Of a DNA stretch of 64,000 nucleotides, positions 38,171 to 48,138 are shown piece by piece. Each line of letters opens with the position of its first letter. Position 1 is the stretch's first letter. Below the pieces are notes generated by a model that was given only the letters and a program-made list of their open reading frames with translations, searched no databases and was not told the DNA's origin. The position numbers and the translations under genes were made by a program. Origin of the DNA: Opisthocomus hoazin (Eukaryota; Chordata; Aves; Opisthocomiformes; Opisthocomidae); assembly GCF_030867145.1 (NCBI RefSeq), contig NC_134428.1, positions 26,141,320-26,205,319 on the forward strand, given 5' to 3'.

Positions 38171-39089
38171 CTGTGTAAGTCGTGTACCACAGCATATTTG
38201 TTGTGCATACGCTTTTCCAAGTCTAAGAGCTGTTCTGTTTTTTACAGCAACTGTGAACAACGCATCAGTGAATCAGAGAGTTTGGTTTCTGAGCAGCTTG
38301 ACCAGAGATGCTCTTCTTCCACCTTTTGTTAATTTTAGGTAAGGAAGATGGATGTAACTTCCTAGGCTGTATAGTTTAGAGCACAGGAGACACTACTAAA
38401 AGCCATCAGAACAAATACTTATTCTAAACCTGAAGCTGTTTCCATGAACAGCAAAGTGCTTTGACAGTATGGAATGCTACGGCAAAACATCTTGAGTGCC
38501 TTCTTGGACTAGAGTTTGAATGTCATTGCATTTTTACTGTTTATTTTCTATTCAGTATATATTTTCGAATTTCATTCATTCCCTGAATGAGGTAGAGCAC
38601 CGTATGAATTAATCTACCTCTTCTCAAGGTGTTTCACTCCTTCTGATGACAAGTAAATAATGAGGAAGAATTATGGGAGGTTAACCTCTGAAGTTTTCTG
38701 AAAAACATATTTCTAGTGTTTGTAAAAGTCAGGAAATAAGGTGATCATCTCCGGAAGCTTACTGCTTAGCAGAAGCAATAACTGGGACAGCGGCACATAG
38801 AGACACACAAGCTGGAGACTTCCCTGCAGGGACCACTTCCCCAGCTTACAGCTTGGCCCAGTAGGACCATTTCTTTCATAAGACTTCCAGTCACAGTGTA
38901 AAGCCTTCTAAGAGAGGTAACCTGCCATATTCCTTCACAAATTGTTACAAAAGAAAATTACTGTCCCTGTTAAAATACATACTTTTGATTTCACTCAAAT
39001 CTGTCTAATTCCAGCTTCCCATCAATGGCTCTTGTTAAGCCTTTGATAGATTAATGAGCCCTTTCCTGTCAGAGGCCTGCTTCTCAGAT
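38171..39089. other. Intergenic, AT-leaning unique sequence
   Basis: No reading frame of note, no repeat identified. It lies between two reverse CR1-like fragments and may include further unrecognisable LINE remnants. Confidence 0.4.
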
Positions 39090-39545
39090 TGGTGCTTGTG
39101 AATCATAACAGGAGCAGAGGACTGGAAAGGACAGCTTGGGCTATCAGCTCCCATTTCCTTGCAATTGCTGGCAACCATGTTTTAAAGTCCATTTCAAACT
39201 CAGTCTTAAAACTAATTGCATGCCTTGCCCCCAGTGCTCCTCTCAGGAATCTGTTCCAGAACAACATTTCTCCCACAGCTAGAAACCATCTGATTTCCAG
39301 CCAAAATGTATTTGTGCCAATTCATACCTCTTTGTTTTTGTGCCAGCACTGCCTGTTATCTGAGGCCATTTTCCTCCTTCCTTGGTGTTCATCTGCTTGT
39401 GCATTTGGAGAGCAGGGATGCACTCCCCAGCCCTCCTCTCACTTGGCTAAATATGCCAGGTCCCCCCAGATGGGCTCTTCAGTCTGGAGGTTGTCCTTGG
39501 AGTCTGGCTCTGCCCCTGTTCCTCTCCCAGTTCATGTTCCTGGCG
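39090..39545 (-). mobile_element. Ancient CR1/L3-type LINE fragment, reverse orientation
   Basis: On the plus strand the block reads as the reverse complement of a CR1 3' region. GAATCATAACAGGAG and GACTGGAAAGGACAGC resemble the tail. Blocks like GGAATCTGTTCCAGAACA, TTTGTTTTTGTGCCAGCA and GAGAGCAGGGATGCACTCC follow in consensus order. Divergence is much greater than in the two tails above, which fits an old insertion. The outer borders are approximate. Confidence 0.7.
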
Positions 39546-42500
39546 CAGAGGTGATGAGAGTGGTGGATGTTCCCATTACTAAATAGAGAATGAGATAAAC
39601 CTCACCCATCCCTGCCTTGGAGTGGAGTTCTTCTTCCCCTTCACGAACCAGGCCACCAGCCTTTGCGCGGCACCAACCAAGGGTGACAGAGCCTTGTGCT
39701 TCTTGGAGGTGCAGCAATGTCTCAGAAAGGGCTCTTCAGTCTACTATGTGGGAAACCCAGCTCTAATTAGAGTCTTGCCTTTAGTCCATGCACTCAGGCC
39801 CTACCAGCTGGTGCAGGGAAGGGCTCCCAGCTGCCTGCCACGACTTATTAATCCAGGAGTTTGGCACGAATCTCAGCGCTGCTGTCCCTTTTGAGATGAG
39901 AGCATCACAGGCATGTGCCCCAGGCTGGGACAGCCACAAGTCACTCTAAATGCTGGGGACTTAAAAGAAACTGCATCTGAGGGGAAGCTGCTCCATGGCT
40001 GCCCACTACAGAGTTCCTCTGCCTTTCACCAAAGAAACTGGTCTTGATCCCTGCCAAAACTTGGGGCATGAACTAGATGATCCACCAGACTGACCTATCC
40101 TGGTAATTCCTACGCCAGGCTAACAGCACCAGCTGGCCTCGCTAGACTGGACACTTACTGGATGCTTGGGAAGCACTCTTACTGGTAATTAATGTGAATA
40201 GAAGTGTGCAGGTATGCAGTGTAAACACATAAGCCTTTAAAAGCAGAACTGTCAAATGAAGCGTTACACTCCATCAGCTCCTATTGCATCCACTGGCTGA
40301 ACACCACCGAACGCTTGGATGGCACTCAGATCTGCTCACGGATGTGTTTGACGTGCATGCAGGAGAAATACACATTCTACGATGAATAAAAAGAGGCAAA
40401 GCCCAGGCAGCAGGCATTTAAGGCTAAACCATTTGTTTTAGAGAGCTTTACATTCTAGTTGTAAAATTTCCTCTGGGCTGGAAGCTGGTGCCCGAGAAGA
40501 AATCGTCTTTCAGTTATGTATGATTTGCCTGCAAATCCTATTAGTCTTCTGTGCAGCACATCACAGGAGAATAGACATGAGGATGTCAAACCAGGGCATT
40601 TTGCTAAGCACTGCGGTTTAGATGTGTTCTCGGTATAAGAAAGACCAAAGCACTGCGCCTCTTCATTAAATGGTGCCTATTTTGAGGTTTAGCTTATATT
40701 TTTGAAACTGAAAACAATTTCTTTGGGTTTTTTTTTTTTTTGGTGTGACATTGGGAAACTTGCGAGCAGGCTTACTGACACCAGCAGGCTCTGTGGGTTC
40801 TCCAATTTGGAGTAAATGTATCTCCACGTATGAGGAGGATTAATCTCTCTCAAGGTAGATCTATACATACTATAACATTTATGTGAAAGGACATACATAC
40901 GAGCTAAGCAGAGCGGCAGAGCAAACCCCTTCTGCTCAGGGCTTCCCGAGAATGTCGGTCTGTCCCCCGTACTGCAGCACGTGCTCCCCTCCACCGTCAC
41001 CCAAACTGCGCCTGCTTGGGATTCACATTTAAGGTTCGAGTCTGACTGATTGCTAAATCTGCAGCAGCCTCTCCGTGGGCTGAGCCTGCCCGGGGCAGGA
41101 CCGTGTGCCTCCCGCGCATCCCCGCAGGGCAGCGGGGACACCCCCGGGCCCAGCGCCCGCCGCCTGCGCAGCGGCTGCACGGCCTCCTCTGAGCAGCGGG
41201 TAGGAAGCTGCGAGTGAGGGATGCGAGGCTTTGCTTCTGTCAGTTCGAGTTAGTCCCTTAACATTCACATTACCGTAATGCAGTTGAAAAGGAATCCATG
41301 AGTTACAGGAAATGATTTACAGGACACAAGACACTGCATTTCAGAGGTCTCATGTGTACCATAAAAAATATATTATGAAGGAATAATCTCTGTCGGAACT
41401 GGAGCTGCACAGAGAGAACACATGTCCAGCTGAGAGCAGCATTGAGCTTTTGTTCATTATGGGAAAAGTCTCCGCTCTTCCTCTTTTTCGATGAATATTC
41501 TTTTCTGGATGTCTAGTTAATATTGGCACTTTATTTTTTTTTCCCAAATGTCACTTTTGCCATGAGACCAAGCATAGCTGAGACTCCAATGGCACCTTGC
41601 TCTGAGGTGTTCCCTGCTGAGCTTCACACAGCAGCAGCAAGACTTGGAGCAATTCCTGGACTTCCCCTGTAAAACCTGGGCGACGGCTCATCAGCTGGGG
41701 GAGCCTGAGGGAGCTCTGCCAGCTCCCTCCCATCCAGCCCTCGCCCAGAGCCCCTCTGCCTGGTGGGATGCACAGCTCTGCAGCTTCCCAGAGTGGAGGC
41801 TAGTGGAGAAGGGTCACTGCCTCCAAAAGCTCCTTCTGCTTGTGGGCAGGATGAGGTACCCAGGAGTCACACGGCCACACGCTGCTGGAAATGTACTCTG
41901 TACTTTTCCAGCGCTTGCCCAGAAGCCCAGCTGTGGCCCTCATATACGTGTGAACACGCAGCTGCTCTGCAGCTTTTGCCACCCGGACCAGGCGCTGGCT
42001 CTTCGGGTGATCTGCAGCATTCGGGCGGTGCTGCTGGTTTGTGGGTAGCAGTTCAGGGGCAAACGGTTAGCTCGCTGCGTGCCCACCTGTGGGGGCTTTA
42101 GCAAAGGACTGTGTTCCTCAATTCATCTCTGTACCGCGGCGATGCCAGCACTGTTCTGCTGAGAGGGACCACGGGGGCCAGGATGCCAAGAGCTGTGATG
42201 TGCCCCAATGTGGCAGGATGCCTACGAGGGAGAGACTCCTGGGACACCCCAGAATGAGGGATAAGAGGGAGCTGAGAGACGTGAAAGCATTTCTTCGCCT
42301 CACAAAATCCTTGCTAAAGCCAATGCTGAGAACTGGAGGTGGGAAGTGCCAAAATGTGGAGCTGGGAAGAGATGGTGGCTGCTCCAGAAAAACTGTGAGG
42401 AGGGAGGCTGTCAGCCCCAGCCTGCTCCACCACGGCTGGGGACAGAGTTCCTGGAAGAGCAGCGTGTGAGGGTGTAATTGGCCTCACCTGGTAGCGCAGC

Positions 42501-42779
42501 TCCTGGCACGAAAACTATGAACCCTCTGTGTTCCAAACGGCGCTGAGCTCCTCTGCACCAGCAAAGCAGCTGCTGCCCGCCCCTGCCCACGGTCTGCCCA
42601 CGGTCTGCCACCGCTCCTCCAGCTCCTGGCAGGCAGCAGGCTGCCCTGCGAAACCTCTCCACCCTGCTCCAGAGCCTCAGCGGGCCGCAGCCAGGGACCC
42701 TCGGCCCTGCTGCAGGGGCTGTCCCAGGGGACCTGTCTGGGGGTCCCTCTGAGGGGAGCTGGAGGACTCAGGCAGGAGC
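39546..42779. other. Intergenic, 5' flank of HS3ST4 promoter
   Basis: Mixed composition, with a 14-base poly-T run at 40728-40741 and a small CpG-bearing patch at about 41.05-41.2 kb. The final kilobase grades into the promoter CpG island. No upstream exon of HS3ST4 or divergent gene is recognised. Confidence 0.45.
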
Positions 42780-43120
42780 CACGGGCTGGGGCAGCGGGGC
42801 GAGGGGGTGACGATACAGAGTACGAACTCGGGGAGGCGGGGGGAGCGGGCCGGGACCAGGGGACAAGGAGCTGCGACACAGTGGTCCCCGTCGAGGGGAA
42901 GGAGAAGGATTTGCTGCAGATAACCGGCACCGCCCGCCGCCCCCGGGCCCTGCGCCCACCCTGCGGCTGGGGGCGGCTGGGGCACGGCGGGAGCAGACGG
43001 GGCGGGCAGCCGGGGGCTGTCCCAGCGCGCCGGGGGTCAGCGGGGCCGCAGCCACCCAGGGCCTGCCCTGACCGGCGCTGCCCCGGGGGGCTCCGAGCTC
43101 CACCCGCCGCCGCCCGGGGG

Positions 43121-43274
43121 CTGCTGCGGCGCTGCCTGGGCGCTGCTGCGGGGCTGCCCGGGCGCTGCTGCGGGGCTGCCCCGGGGCTGCTGCGGCGCTG
43201 CCCGGGCGCTGCTGCGGAGCTGCCCCGGGGCTGCTGCGGGGCTGCCCGGGCGCTGCTGCGGGGCTGCCCGGGCG
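43121..43274 (+). repeat. 22-bp G+C-rich minisatellite, seven copies, in HS3ST4 promoter
   Basis: Seven tandem copies start at 43121, 43143, 43165, 43187, 43209, 43231 and 43253, each of the form CTGCTGCGGGGCTGCCCGGG plus two bases. Spacing is exactly 22 bp throughout, and copies differ by only a few substitutions. Because 22 is not a multiple of three, the array is not a coding repeat in a constant frame. It sits 430-580 bp upstream of the ATG, just before the GC-box cluster. Confidence 0.9.
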
Positions 43275-43307
43275 CTGTCCGCGGTGCTGCCCGACCGCGG
43301 CTGCCGG

Positions 43308-43330
43308 CCCCGCCCCGCCCCGCCCCGCCC
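43308..43330 (-). promoter_or_regulatory. Cluster of overlapping GC boxes (SP1/KLF type)
   Basis: Four to five head-to-tail CCCCG pentamers give overlapping GGGGCGGGG motifs on the minus strand, about 375-395 bp upstream of the HS3ST4 ATG. GC boxes bind SP/KLF factors in either orientation and commonly position initiation in CpG-island promoters. The role here is inferred from position and motif only. Confidence 0.55.
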
Positions 43331-43575
43331 GGCGCTGCCCCCCCGGCCCGGCGGAGCGGACGCGGCGCTCGGCGGGGCCCGGCGCGCTCTCGGCGGCGGC
43401 GGCGGGGGCGGGCCCGGGCCCTCCCCGCGCCGGGAGCGCGCTCCCGCTTCCCACCCGGCACAAAGTTTCGCGGCAGGAACTCGGGCGGCAACAGTGCGGG
43501 GCGGGCAGCACCGGAGCGCGGCCGCGCTGAGCCCAGCCGCCCCGGTGCCCGGCGGGGGCCGGCGCCGACCGTGCC

Positions 43576-43659
43576 ATGCGGGGCTCCCCCCCGGCGGCGG
43601 CGGGGCGGGGGGGGCAGCGGCGCCCCATGCGGCTGGGGCGGGGGGGCGGCGGCGGCTGA
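43576..43659 (+). other. Upstream ORF 1 of HS3ST4 (27 codons plus stop)
   Basis: An ATG at 43576 (context GTGCCATGC) opens a 27-codon frame that stops at TGA 43657-43659. A second in-frame ATG at 43627 shares the stop. It ends 44 bp before the HS3ST4 ATG. It matters only if transcription starts upstream of it, which sequence alone cannot show. The peptide is Gly/Arg/Ala-rich and not recognised; any effect would be on ribosome flow. Confidence 0.4.
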
Positions 43660-43663
43660 CACC

Positions 43664-43750
43664 ATGTGCGCCCGGTGCCCGGGGCGAGGAGCGGGGAGCA
43701 GCCATGTCCCCCTCCGCCCAGCCGGGGGTGCCGGGCGGGCGCGGCTCTAA
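43664..43750 (+). other. Upstream ORF 2, overlapping the HS3ST4 start out of frame (28 codons plus stop)
   Basis: The ATG at 43664 lies in the context ACACCATGT, with A at -3 and CC before the ATG. That is at least as favourable as the main start (GCAGCCATGT, G at -3). The frame runs 28 codons to TAA at 43748-43750, passing over the HS3ST4 ATG (43704) in a different frame. Ribosomes starting here would miss the main start. The ATG lies only 40 bp upstream, so it is likely to be in any transcript with a normal-length leader. Confidence 0.5.
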
Positions 43751-44338
43751 GGGGCCCCCGGCGCGGAAGCTGCTCTGCATGTGCAGCCTCTCGCTCTGCC
43801 TCACCTACCTGTGCTACAGCCTCATGGGGGGCGCCGGCCCCGCCGCCCTGCGCTCCCCCGCCGCGCTCCCCGCCACGGCGGCCCCGCGCTCCCCCGCCGC
43901 GCTCCCGGGCACGGCGGTCCCCGGGGCCCCGCGCTCCCCCGCCGGTCCCCCGGGCAGCCCCGCCGCCCCGGCCGCCTCCGCCGCTCCGCCGCCGGCCTCC
44001 AACGGCAGCCGGGAAGGGGCGGCGAGCGCCTGGCCGCGCACGCCGCTGGCCCCCGGGGAGGTGATCGCGGCGCAGAGCGGAGCCTTCGAGAGGGACCCGC
44101 AAGAATCGAGCACCACGGACGAGGAACTGAGCCGGGCCGGCAGCCCGGGGCCCCGCGGCGGCGGCACCACGCCGGACTACGGGGAGAAGCGGCTGCCGCA
44201 AGCCCTCATCGTCGGGGTGAAGAAGGGGGGGACGCGGGCGCTGCTGGAGGCCATCCGGGCGCACCCCGACGTGCGCGCCGTGGGCACCGAGCCCCACTTC
44301 TTCGACAGGAACTACGAGAAGGGGCTGGAGTGGTACAG
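43704..44338 (+). CDS. HS3ST4: Heparan sulfate glucosamine 3-O-sulfotransferase 4, coding exon 1 (5' part of gene)
   Basis: The enzyme transfers sulfate from PAPS to the 3-OH of glucosamine in heparan sulfate, in the Golgi lumen. This exon encodes 211 full residues plus two bases of codon 212. Residues 1-22 form a short basic cytosolic tail ending in KGPPARK. Residues 23-41 are a signal anchor ([18 protein letters not shown]). Residues 42-155 are an Ala/Pro/Ser-rich stem with an N-glycosylation site at N100. Residues 163-212 begin the sulfotransferase domain: [18 protein letters not shown] holds the 5'-phosphosulfate loop KKGGTR (173-178), and [19 protein letters not shown] holds the family's catalytic Glu (196), His (198) and Asp (201). 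Paralogue choice rests on [22 protein letters not shown] and TPDYGEK, as I recall them from human HS3ST4 rather than HS3ST2/3A1/3B1. The ATG at 43704 is the only in-frame ATG before the anchor (G at -3). The HS3ST4 family has two coding exons; exon 2 is not in this window, so the CDS is partial. Confidence 0.95.
43853..43950 (+). repeat. HS3ST4: In-frame stem repeat in HS3ST4 exon 1
   Basis: The coding motif [12 protein letters not shown] (residues 50-61) is repeated as [15 protein letters not shown] (62-76) and again partially as RSPAGPPG (77-84). At DNA level CGCTCCCCCGCCGCGCTCCC recurs 36 bp apart. The stem is the least conserved part of these enzymes, so a lineage-specific expansion is plausible. 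Confidence 0.8.
44001..44003 (+). other. HS3ST4: Predicted N-glycosylation sequon in the HS3ST4 stem
   Basis: Codon 100 is AAC, within the sequence Asn-Gly-Ser, in the luminal stem between the membrane anchor and the catalytic domain. This matches the N-X-S/T rule. Occupancy is inferred. Confidence 0.4.
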
Positions 44339-44344
44339 GTGAGG
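44339..44344 (+). other. HS3ST4: Splice donor of HS3ST4 intron 1
   Basis: The exon/intron junction reads TACAG|GTGAGG, an almost ideal U1 donor. It cuts after the second base of the Arg-212 codon (AG|G), giving a phase 2 intron. Reading through the donor gives AGG TGA, so intron retention terminates translation immediately after residue 212. The position agrees with the known break in this family after WYR. Confidence 0.92.
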
Positions 44345-45399
44345 CGCGGGGCTCGGTGGGGGGGGGGGGTCCCGCGGGGCGGGGGGGGCCGGGGACCTGC
44401 GGGGGGCCCGGGCGGGGGCCGCGGAGCCCGGCGCTGTCGGGGCAGCGGGCGGGGGCGCGGGTGCGGGTGCCTCGCCCGGCGGCCGTTGCGGTTTGGAACG
44501 CGGTGTTGTGGTGGGAAGGCAGAAAACGGGTGAAAACCTCGCTCGTCTGCAACTCCGGCAGGCAGAGCTGGGGCAGACCGCAGCAGTGCGGCGGCACTTG
44601 GTGTAAAACACGTCTGAATAAGTCAGTAATTAATAATTACTGAAATAATCAAGATTGCAAGTTGTTCCAGGGGATGCCAGGGGCTTTGAAGTGAGGAAGG
44701 ATGCTGCCTTTCACACGAGCTGCAGGGTTCGCCTCGCAAATAAGATTTACTCTTCATTCAACAAGTTCCACGTCAGAAAGTTCAGGGTTTTTTCCATTGA
44801 CAAGATCCAATTCTGTTGTGAAGAAGTCTCTAAACGTTGTTGTCTGACACAGCGTCATGTTTGAAGGGAGTTTTATGCTGAAAGTCCCGATTATCAGAAA
44901 ACACTGGGCTGCAGCAATGAAGTGTTAAGTGCCTTGGCAGGTTTAGCAAATCAATGAACTGTGATGGCTCAGGGTTTGTTGTTTTTTTTTTCCTCTCTCT
45001 TTTTATAAATCCCAAAACTAAAAAGAATGCAGTACATCAGTGGAGCTGCAAATTACTACTAGTTCTATAGTTTACGGTTAAAAGCACCCCACGCTTGTTT
45101 CTTTATAAGAAACAGTCTGTGGCTTAGCTGACAAAGTTCGGTGTTTTTGTTGCGCTGAGTGTGGTAGCTGTTCAGCTGCTCTGAGAATGAAGGAAAAAAC
45201 CAAATTGCAGCAGCAAGTTAGTTACTGCTTGGATTACCTGGCCCCTCTTTATTAAAATGGAGCACACGGTCTTCATGTCAATGGCATTTAAATGTGAAGA
45301 ACTTCAGGCCATTTTCTGTGGCAACTGTGGAAGCAAAGTCTTCGTAACACTGACTTGGTGTAGCATCCACCTGGCTTTGTTAAAATGCTGAGGGACTTC

Positions 45400-45450
45400 A
45401 ATAAAGCTGAGACAGCGCACGTGTCTCTGAGTGTTTTCGGTGTGCTGTAC
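45400..45450 (+). terminator. Candidate intronic polyadenylation signal, HS3ST4 intron 1
   Basis: AATAAA at 45400-45405 is followed about 12-15 bp later by a CA dinucleotide (GCGCAC) and then a GU-rich stretch (GTGTCTCTGAGTG, TGTGCTGT). These are the three parts of a vertebrate poly(A) site in the right order, 1.06 kb downstream of the exon 1 donor on the sense strand. Such combinations also arise by chance in introns, so usage is unproven. Confidence 0.3.
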
Positions 45451-47653
45451 CAACATGGGGCAGGATTAAAGGACTGGCTGTGGTTATTGTGTTTATATAT
45501 ATAATTTCAGACACAATATCTTATTTTACTGAATTTTCCTGCAGGAAAGGCTTTCCTTGAAAAGTAAGTTTAGAAACTTGCTGGAAGAGGCTACAAAGTG
45601 GCATATAAAAAGGTTTGGTTTTATTCAAAATAGGCAGAAGAAGATCAAGGACTGAATATGGCAAGCAGTTGCTGTTTCATCTTTAAAGTCATGCTACAAG
45701 AAAAGGGCTAGAGAGGGAGTAACTCCTCTCGTGGAGTAAAAGGCACACACAAGTTTTCATCTGCAGAATGTATTTTGAAATTTTTCATCCCTGCAGTAGC
45801 TCTGTGGTTTGTTTAGCTGATTTCTAGCACCGGTGCTATGCTGCACTGGCAGGGAGGTGGGTGAAGAAAAGGCTGGGTCAGAGCTGATTTGTGAGGGTCC
45901 TGGGCAGAGTAGGCTGGGGCATGGATTCTCTGGTCAGGGGAAAAATAAATTGCACCACAGCTTAAATGCCACTGTGGCCCTGAGGATTTGCCCTCGTTTG
46001 TCGTAAAGCCTGATCTTCACACCTGCCCAACCCAGTGAGCTGGCTTCTCCTCTCTCCTTGCAACAGCTCGTTCAGCCTTGCTGGGACAGGGCACCAGGCT
46101 GCCCAGCGCTGCCATCCCCGCCGCCGCGGGAGCGACAGGTTTTCCCCGGTGCTGAGCCGGTACTGGTCTGCTGGCACGGACTGGGAGGCTGGCACGCTTG
46201 GTGCTGCACAAATACTACACAAAAACGGGGCGGGGGGGGAAGATCGCCACCCACACTAGCAGCTATTTCTTCCTGACCTTCTCTGAGATTACCTGATTGA
46301 GTGCACCAAAAGCCTGACTGCTTGCAGCTGTGTCCCAGGTAGAGTAATTGGAGATTTCTCCTATCCACAGCAATATCAATTTTCTTTAAGCAAAGAAGCA
46401 ACTATGGAAGTGTTTATGCCAGCCTCTCCTTACAGTGACTTCTATCACTTGTTTATATTTTGCATACAACACTTCTTTTTATGCATTATAAGCTGTTAGC
46501 TATTAATACTGTCAAGTTTTTTCTGCTGTAGAGAAATAAGGAAGCAGCAGGCCCTCCGGATTCCTTGCTTTGTCATTCAGTGCTGGGAATATCTTCCCGT
46601 CCGGCAGAGCTGTGGGGAAGAGCAGCGGTTTCTCCACCTGTAAAATGGAGACAGCACCTAAACGCAGCCTTTTCTTTTGTGTGTGTCCCGTGCCGCATTA
46701 TTCACGTCTTTGCTGCCCTGAGGTTGGCCAGCTATGAGCACTGTGTCCAGCATCTATATCGGGACAGCAGTCGGAGGCTGAAGTTCGTGCAAATATAGCT
46801 CCTGCCTGCTGGCTGGCGCGGCGTGGCAAGCCTGCTACGGCAGCTCTCTGCAGTCTGTTCTCTTTTCCTGGTAACCTTTCGGGAAAGCTGTGCTGTCTGG
46901 GGTTGCTTGAGCTCGGTAGTCAAAGTTTACGTAGAAATTACTGAACTGAGGTCTTCCTACACACGTACTGATGCGAACGGGGTCGAAGGCTTGCTTCGGC
47001 TGGCTGGTGTGATGCTGCCCGGATTGTTTGGGTAATCGCAATTTGTGATTCCATACATCCTAATGTTGGGCTGTCTGAAGGACAAGCTCAATGATACAGC
47101 TTTCCTCAAACTGCACTTCACACCCCCATGTACGTTAACTTCCGCTGATAAATTTCCTAGCTTGCTTTTTTTTTTTGTCTTAATGCAGAATGTAGCTTGA
47201 CTACTGTTAAACAGTGTGTAAAAGGCTGAGCGGGAGGTGACTTTTAACCTTTCCTTTCGTTAACAGTGTGGCAATACTTGTCTCTGTGTGTATTACCTGC
47301 ATATCTTCACCTCTCTCTTATGTCTGGGACACGGACACCTGGCAGTCAGTATTATCTTTGGTGATGAACTCTGCTTACTTTGTCACTTGTAATACGCCAG
47401 AACTTGGTCCGACCATGGGCGAAGGTTGTGGCAAGGAGCAGGTATCTGCTTCGGCAGTCGCTGGCGGCTCGCTCTCACCCGCTCGTTCCCTCTAAACCGC
47501 AGGACATGCCCTCGTTCCCCGCAGGAATTGCTTTTGATTCCCAGCCAGTGCCCCAGTGCCCTTCTGCTCCCTCACATGCCCAGGGCAGCTCTCACTGCCC
47601 AGGCGCAGGCAACTCCCGCAGGGACCCCCAGCCGGGCAGGAGGCATTTGCACG

Positions 47654-47708
47654 GTGCCGTGCTCTCCCGTGCCGTGCTCTCCCGTGCCGTGCTCTCCCGT
47701 GCCGTGCT
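47654..47708 (+). repeat. 15-bp tandem array, about 3.7 copies
   Basis: The unit GTGCCGTGCTCTCCC starts at 47654, 47669, 47684 and 47699; the first three copies are identical and the last breaks off. It lies in HS3ST4 intron 1, about 250 bp upstream of the CR1 tail. Identity between copies suggests recent slippage. Confidence 0.88.
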
Positions 47709-47957
47709 CGTGCCTCAGCGGGCATGGCTGTGCCGCGAGCTCTGCCCTGAGCCGTCCTGCAGCTGGAAGTGAATTGAGAGCCTTTCTGCGCGGGCAGCAA
47801 GGACGGCAGAGCGATGGGGAGACTTTGGAGGCCCCTGAGCACTGAAAGAATTTAGCTGACATCTACAAATGCTCATCACCAGCCCAAACAGGAGCAGCAT
47901 TTGGGACAAGCCCAAGTTCCTTGCCTGGTCATGAAACAAGGGTGCATGAGCACGAGA

Positions 47958-48138
47958 GGTGACGGAGCCCTGGCCCAGGCTGCCCAGGGAGGCTGTGGAG
48001 TCTCCTTCTCTGGAGATATTCCAGCCCCGCCTGGACGCGGTGCTGTGCAGCCTGCTCTGGGTGACCCTGCTTGGGCAGGGGGTTGGGCTGGGTGACCCAC
48101 AGAGGGCCCTGCCAACCCCTACTATTCTGTGATTCTGT
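47958..48138 (+). mobile_element. CR1 LINE 3' tail in HS3ST4 intron 1
   Basis: A 181-bp tail that starts at GTGACGGAGCCCTGGCCCAG and ends in ATTCTGTGATTCTGTGAG. Its first roughly 60 bases are identical to the matching segment of the copy at 1770-2160, and the remainder differs moderately. It therefore belongs to the same or a sister CR1 subfamily. It is in sense orientation relative to HS3ST4 and strongly 5'-truncated. Confidence 0.92.

Larger units (their letters stand above)
42780..44500 (+). promoter_or_regulatory. HS3ST4: CpG-island promoter and 5' leader of HS3ST4
   Basis: CpG density and G+C rise sharply from about 42.78 kb, peak between 43.1 and 44.2 kb and fall off shortly after the exon 1 donor. 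The island spans the coding start, as expected for a TATA-less vertebrate CpG promoter. I see no convincing TATA box. Stacked GC boxes at 43308-43330 and GGGGCGGGG-type motifs near 43600-43615 are the best promoter elements. The transcription start cannot be placed from sequence alone, so the promoter/leader boundary is unknown. Confidence 0.8.

Noticed and set aside
43284..43703. An N-terminal extension of HS3ST4 in the same frame
   Set aside because: The frame is open upstream but has no ATG before 43704; extending would need a non-AUG start. The ATG at 43704 gives the expected short cytosolic tail and membrane anchor.
44109..44120. An RE1/NRSF-like core, AGCACCACGGAC, inside HS3ST4 exon 1
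   Set aside because: It matches the middle of the RE1 consensus, but the flanking thirds do not match. It encodes part of the conserved coding motif SSTTDE, so the likeness is probably incidental.
42768..44597. A 609-codon open frame on the minus strand across HS3ST4 exon 1
   Set aside because: It is antisense to a certain exon in very GC-rich DNA where stops are rare. Its composition is Pro/Arg/Gly/Ala throughout and it reads across the 22-bp array. No domain is recognisable.
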